From the NCBI RefSeq assembly GCF_032917945.1, contig NZ_CP136624.1:5456001-5520000 (forward strand): DNA of 64,000 nt. Reading direction: 5' to 3'. How positions within the stretch are numbered: position 1 is the stretch's first letter; every line of letters starts with the position of its first letter. Positions 60,199 through 64,000 of this stretch are shown piece after piece. The translations under genes were made by a program, and so were the position numbers. The notes beneath the pieces are model-generated. The model ran no database searches, was not told the origin of the DNA, and saw nothing but the letters and a program-made list of their open reading frames with translations. The stretch is from Bradyrhizobium sp. sBnM-33. Lineage in GTDB: Bacteria > Pseudomonadota > Alphaproteobacteria > Rhizobiales > Xanthobacteraceae.

Positions 60199-60511
60199 TG
60201 TTTTTGTCCCGCCGTCTTGTGCTTCTTTTTATTAAGCCGGTTGTTGCTCTCTCGCGGAGCCTGCCCCCCGACCTGCCGGCCTACCCTGAGATCCCCCTCC
60301 GGTCGGCTTGGCAGCACAATTAGAGGGTACGCGGGGTTAATAGGCAAGCCGGTTCGGGCGCCACCGGCGCGGAACCCAGTGGCCATTCTCCGCAAGTGTC
60401 CGGAAAGAGATAAATATTCCCAAGCAGATGCATGGATCGGAGAGACACCATTGCGTTGGGGGCGCGTTCGATTCGTATCGCATAAGAGATTCAATAGAGA
60501 TTCAATCAGCC
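60199..60511. other. Intergenic region between ntrX and hfq
   Basis: The 313-base gap should contain the hfq promoter. Near 60486-60507 there is a tandem of AGAGATTCAAT-like words just after the ntrX stop. No convincing -35/-10 pair or terminator can be named. No gene is seen in it. Confidence 0.4.
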
Positions 60512-61882
60512 TCAGCCAACGCCCAGCGCCTTGAGCTTGCGGTGCAGCGCCGAACGCTCCATGCCGACGAATTCGGCCGTACGCGAAATATTGCCCGAGA
60601 ACCGGCTGATCTGCGCGATCAGGTAGTCGCGCTCGAACACTTCCCGCGCCTCGCGCAGCGGCAAGCCCATGATGTGCTCGCCATTGTTGCTGGTCGGCAT
60701 CGCCGGCACCATCGAGCCGACATCCTGAGGCAGCATATCGGCGGTGATGATCGCTTCCGGGCCGCCGCCGGCCAGAATCATGACGCGCTCGACATTATTG
60801 CGGAGCTGGCGGACGTTGCCGGGCCAGACGTGGGACTGCAATACCGCCATTGCGTCCTGGCCGATCTGCCGTTTCGGCAAGCCCGTCGCCGCCGATATCT
60901 GATCCATGAAATAGTCGATCAGTTCGGGGATGTCCTCGCGGCGTTCCGACAGCGGGGGAACACGGATCGGCACCACGGACAGTCGATGGTAGAGATCCTC
61001 GCGGAAACGCCCTTCCGCGATCTCCTCCTCCAGATTGCGCGCGGTCGAGGAGATGATTCGGACGTCAACATGAATCTTGGCGGCGCCTCCTGAGCGTTGG
61101 AAGGTCTGATCGACCAGCACGCGCAGGATTTTGTTCTGGGTTTCGCGCGGCATGTCGGCGATCTCGTCGATGAACAGCGTGCCGCCGTGTGCCTCTTCCA
61201 ACGCACCAGGCTTGCGCGGCTGCTCGCCGTTCGTCTGCTCGATGCCGAACAACTCGACTTCCATCCGTTCCGGGGTGATCGCCGCGGCGTTGATGACGAC
61301 GAACGGGCCTTCTGCACGGCTCGATGCATTGTGCAGCGTGCGCGCTGCCAGTTCCTTGCCCGAACCGGAAGGGCCGACGATCAGGATACGGCTGTTGGCC
61401 TTGGCCGCGCGGTCGATGGTCTGGCGCAATTGGTTCATGCAGGCCGAGCGTCCGGTGAGAACGCTCGCGGTGGGAGCTAGTTGCTTGAGTTCCTTCACCT
61501 CGCGCTTGAGGCGCGAGGTCTCCAGCGCCCGCGTCGCTACCAGGATCAGCCGGTCGGACTTGAACGGCTTTTCGATGAAGTCATAGGCGCCGCGCTTGAT
61601 CGCTGCCACCGCGGTCTCGATGTTGCCGTGGCCGGAGATCATCACGACCGGAACGTCGGCATGCTCCTTCTTGATTTGCTCGAGCAGTTGCAGGCCGTCG
61701 AGCTTGGAGCCCTGCAGCCAGATATCGAGAAACACCAGATGCGGGCGGCGGTTGGCGACCTCGGCCAACGCCGAATCGCTGTCGCGTGCGGTGCGGGTAT
61801 TGAAGCCTTCGTCTTCCAGGATGCCCGCAACGAGGTCACGAATATCGGCTTCGTCGTCGACAATCAGAATGTCACTGGCCAT
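60512..61882 (-). CDS. ntrX: Nitrogen regulation response regulator NtrX
   Basis: NtrX is the DNA-binding response regulator of the NtrYX pair, which controls nitrogen and redox responses. The 456-residue protein has a receiver domain (ILIVDDEADIRD, acceptor Asp in VFLDIWLQG), a AAA+ module (VGPSGSGKELAART; GGTLFIDEIADMP) and a C-terminal Fis-type HTH (SRFSGNISRTAEFVGMERSA). The sigma-54 contact loop GAFTGA is not present: after ELFG the sequence reads IEQTNGEQPRKPGALEEA, as in other alphaproteobacterial NtrX. It is 17 bases downstream of ntrY. Confidence 0.96.
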   Translation of the reverse strand: MASDILIVDDEADIRDLVAGILEDEGFNTRTARDSDSALAEVANRRPHLVFLDIWLQGSKLDGLQLLEQIKKEHADVPVVMISGHGNIETAVAAIKRGAYDFIEKPFKSDRLILVATRALETSRLKREVKELKQLAPTASVLTGRSACMNQLRQTIDRAAKANSRILIVGPSGSGKELAARTLHNASSRAEGPFVVINAAAITPERMEVELFGIEQTNGEQPRKPGALEEAHGGTLFIDEIADMPRETQNKILRVLVDQTFQRSGGAAKIHVDVRIISSTARNLEEEIAEGRFREDLYHRLSVVPIRVPPLSERREDIPELIDYFMDQISAATGLPKRQIGQDAMAVLQSHVWPGNVRQLRNNVERVMILAGGGPEAIITADMLPQDVGSMVPAMPTSNNGEHIMGLPLREAREVFERDYLIAQISRFSGNISRTAEFVGMERSALHRKLKALGVG

Positions 61883-61899
61883 GGGTTACACCTGCCTTG

Positions 61900-64000
61900 T
61901 CAGCTGCCTGTTGCGGCTTCGGTTTTTGTTTCATCATTGGTCGCGGATGCCGCCTTATTGGTTTCATCAATCTGTGGTTTTGCCTCTGCAGCCGGTTGCT
62001 TCACGTCGGCCCTCGGCGCATGGCCGGATACGGCGAACCGCAGCCGCATCCAGGCGCCGCGCTGTCCGGGGCGAAAATCGGAAGCGTCTTTGAGCTCGAT
62101 GCGGCCGCCATGGTCTTCCAAGACGCGGCCGACGATGGCGAGCCCGAGACCGGTGCCCTTCTGGCGCGTAGTCACATAGGGCTCCAGCAACCGCGCGCGG
62201 CTCACCTTCGGCAGGCCGATACCATTGTCGATTACGTCGATCACGATGTCGTCGTTCTCGCGCGCGGCGATGACGTCGATGCGTCCCTTGCCGAGTTCTT
62301 CCGGCGGCACCTGCTCGATCGCCTCGGTCGCGTTCTTGATGATGTTGGTCAGCGCCTGTGAGATCAGCCGGCGGTCGAACTGCGCACGCATCGGGTCCTG
62401 CTTGATATCGGCCTCGATATCGAGATCGGGATGCCCGACTTTCATCAGAAATACCGCCTGCCGCACGGTATCGGCGACGTCCTCGCCTTCCATGACCGGC
62501 TTTGGCATGCGCGCGAAGCGGGAGAATTCATCAACCATCCGCCTGATGTCGTCGACCTGCCGCACGATGGTTTCGGTACATTGTTCGAAGATGTTCTTGT
62601 CTTCGGTGATGACCTTGCCGAATTTGCGGCGGATGCGTTCTGCAGAAAGCTGGATCGGCGTCAGCGGATTCTTGATCTCATGGGCGATGCGGCGCGCGAC
62701 GTCGCCCCACGCCGAGGTACGTTGCGCGGAGACGAGCTCCGTGATGTCGTCGAGCGTGATGATGTAGCTATCGCGCGAGTGGCTGGTCTGCTCGGCGCTG
62801 ACACGGACCGACAGGTTGCGCTCATGGCCGTCGCGCATGATCGTGATCTGGCCCTGCACCAGGCGCTGCGTACCCTCGCGAGCGGTCTTCATCATGTCGT
62901 CGAGCTCGGGCAGCACGTCCGACAGCGGATGGTCCAGCGTCTCGGATTCGGCATGGCCGATTAGTTTCTCGGCCGAGCGGTTCAGAATTCCGACGCTACC
63001 CGAGGCGTCGACGCCGATAATGCCGGCGCTGGCCGAGGACAGCACCGCCTCGATGAAACGACGGCGGCTGTCGATCAGGTCCGAGGCGCTGACCAGCTCG
63101 TCGCGCTGGGTGCGCAATTCGGCAGTCATCTTGTTGAAGGTCTCGCCGAGTTGGGCGAGGTCGCCCTCGGATTTATGGACCGGCACCTGGACATGCAGAT
63201 CGCCGGTCGAAACGATATTGGCCGCGCTCATCAAGTTGCGAATTGGCGCCACCAGCCAGTTGGCGAAATTCAAGCCGATCAGCACAGATGCGGTCAGGAT
63301 CGTTAGCGCAATCACAGCGAACATCAGCGCGAAAGTGACTTGGATACCGAGTCTTCGGGATTCGATCGCGGCGTATTCCGCTACGTTGGCCTGGGTCTGC
63401 TTGAGTTGGCCGACCACCCGCGGATCGAGCAGACGCGCGACGTAGAGGAACGTGTCGCTGAACGCGCGCAGACGAATGACCGCGGCGACGTAGTTCTCTT
63501 CCGGGAAGACTGCGATCTCCGGCTTGTTTTCATCGACGTTGCTGAGGAAGTCCTGCGGCGGCGTCGTGAATTCCTGCCGAATACCGGTCTGTGCGGTCTC
63601 CAGGACATTGCGATCCCTGTCGATCAGCATTGCACCTGGCAAATTGCGTGCTGCAGCACTTGCCGTCAGCAATTCGCGAAACGTGCTTCGGTCCTGGTCG
63701 AACAGCGGCCGCGCATTGGCGATATCGTTGGCCATCCCCAAAATGTCGCCATTGATCAGGGAGGCGTGCTCATTGACGTAGGCATGGGCAACGTTAAGCG
63801 AATTCTCGATCGCCGCTCGCGTCGGTCCCGAAAACAAGCGATCGAGACCGCGATCGAGGGTAACATTGGCGATAATGGCAACCAGCACCGCTGGCAGCAC
63901 GGCGATGATCGAAAACAGACTGACGATCTGCACATGTAGCCTTGCCGCTGCCCGGCCTCGGCGCCGTGCCTGGATCACCTGCCAGATCTCGCGGATGATG
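61900..64000 (-). CDS. ntrY: Nitrogen regulation sensor kinase NtrY, 3' part (runs off the window)
   Basis: NtrY is the membrane histidine kinase that phosphorylates NtrX. The visible part begins with a membrane segment (IIAVLPAVLVAIIANV), a periplasmic loop and a second helix (MFAVIALTILTASVLIGL). A HAMP domain (VSTGDLHVQVP), a PAS domain, the phosphorylated His in IAHEIKNPLTPIQLS, and the ATP-binding boxes NIIKNATEA, VIDNGIGLP and GTGLGLAIV follow. The first visible Met is at 63978, but NtrY usually has ~70 more residues with extra helices, so the true start is beyond base 64000. Confidence 0.96.
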   Translation of the reverse strand, partial: IIREIWQVIQARRRGRAAARLHVQIVSLFSIIAVLPAVLVAIIANVTLDRGLDRLFSGPTRAAIENSLNVAHAYVNEHASLINGDILGMANDIANARPLFDQDRSTFRELLTASAAARNLPGAMLIDRDRNVLETAQTGIRQEFTTPPQDFLSNVDENKPEIAVFPEENYVAAVIRLRAFSDTFLYVARLLDPRVVGQLKQTQANVAEYAAIESRRLGIQVTFALMFAVIALTILTASVLIGLNFANWLVAPIRNLMSAANIVSTGDLHVQVPVHKSEGDLAQLGETFNKMTAELRTQRDELVSASDLIDSRRRFIEAVLSSASAGIIGVDASGSVGILNRSAEKLIGHAESETLDHPLSDVLPELDDMMKTAREGTQRLVQGQITIMRDGHERNLSVRVSAEQTSHSRDSYIITLDDITELVSAQRTSAWGDVARRIAHEIKNPLTPIQLSAERIRRKFGKVITEDKNIFEQCTETIVRQVDDIRRMVDEFSRFARMPKPVMEGEDVADTVRQAVFLMKVGHPDLDIEADIKQDPMRAQFDRRLISQALTNIIKNATEAIEQVPPEELGKGRIDVIAARENDDIVIDVIDNGIGLPKVSRARLLEPYVTTRQKGTGLGLAIVGRVLEDHGGRIELKDASDFRPGQRGAWMRLRFAVSGHAPRADVKQPAAEAKPQIDETNKAASATNDETKTEAATGS

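Noticed and set aside
1..64000. CRISPR array, rRNA genes or insertion sequences
   Set aside because: I saw no regularly spaced repeats with spacers, no rRNA-like sequence and no transposase gene with terminal inverted repeats.

Overview
This 64 kb window comes from a GC-rich alphaproteobacterium, most likely a Bradyrhizobium or close relative in the Nitrobacteraceae. The evidence is the ntrY-ntrX-hfq-hflX-mazG order at the right end, an ALAS-type hemA, a rlpA / D-Ala-D-Ala carboxypeptidase / tmk / holB / metG / TatD / MBL chain, TRAP carriers, and a typical rhizobial intergenic repeat. No ribosomal RNA genes or CRISPR arrays were seen.

Region 1 (1-14.8 kb) is a respiratory and sulfur-oxidation block. 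After the 3' part of a groEL come soxY- and soxZ-like carrier genes, a small cytochrome c and a flavocytochrome c sulfide dehydrogenase. Facing them is a minus-strand operon for an unusual cbb3-type oxidase: ccoN, a ccoO fused to a dihaem ccoP-like part, ccoS and several very small membrane proteins, a DsbD/SafE-like protein and the copper ATPase ccoI. Divergent from ccoN are a cupredoxin-like protein, a Tat-exported metallophosphoesterase, a cytochrome c, a Sco copper chaperone and a hemA with a large in-frame internal deletion. The simplest reading is electrons from sulfide or thiosulfate passing through periplasmic carriers to a high-affinity oxidase, with its copper and haem supply encoded alongside.

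Region 2 (14.8-18.3 kb) is gene-poor: a DUF551-like protein, a PRC-barrel protein with a clear terminator, and a small XRE regulator with two matching palindromes at its start codon.

Region 3 (18.4-34.75 kb) is an integrated element. It begins at an intact tRNA-Ser(UGA) next to a tyrosine integrase and ends at a 39-base copy of the 5' half of the same tRNA gene. A 23-base direct repeat lies just inside each end. The left part holds integration and replication genes (integrase, Zn-ribbon protein, excisionase-like HTH, Toprim primase, helicase, HGGxSTG protein). The right part is cargo: an unrecognised 647-residue protein with a possible HEPN-type motif, broken SIR2-like and HNH-like gene ends, and a 2237-residue protein with a nuclease-like N-terminus, a STAND-type NTPase and a very long C-terminal region. 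The last has the architecture of Avs-type anti-phage proteins and is the most interesting item in the window.

Region 4 (34.75-64 kb) is mostly ordinary chromosome: two tiny membrane peptides, cell-wall and replication/translation genes (metG carries a histone-like lysine-rich tail of about 134 residues), a TRAP transporter with an acyl-CoA synthetase and an M24 peptidase, a cobalt-type nitrile hydratase cluster with a His/Asp-rich alpha-subunit N-terminus, queC, mazG, hflX, hfq, ntrX and the 3' part of ntrY, which runs off the window.
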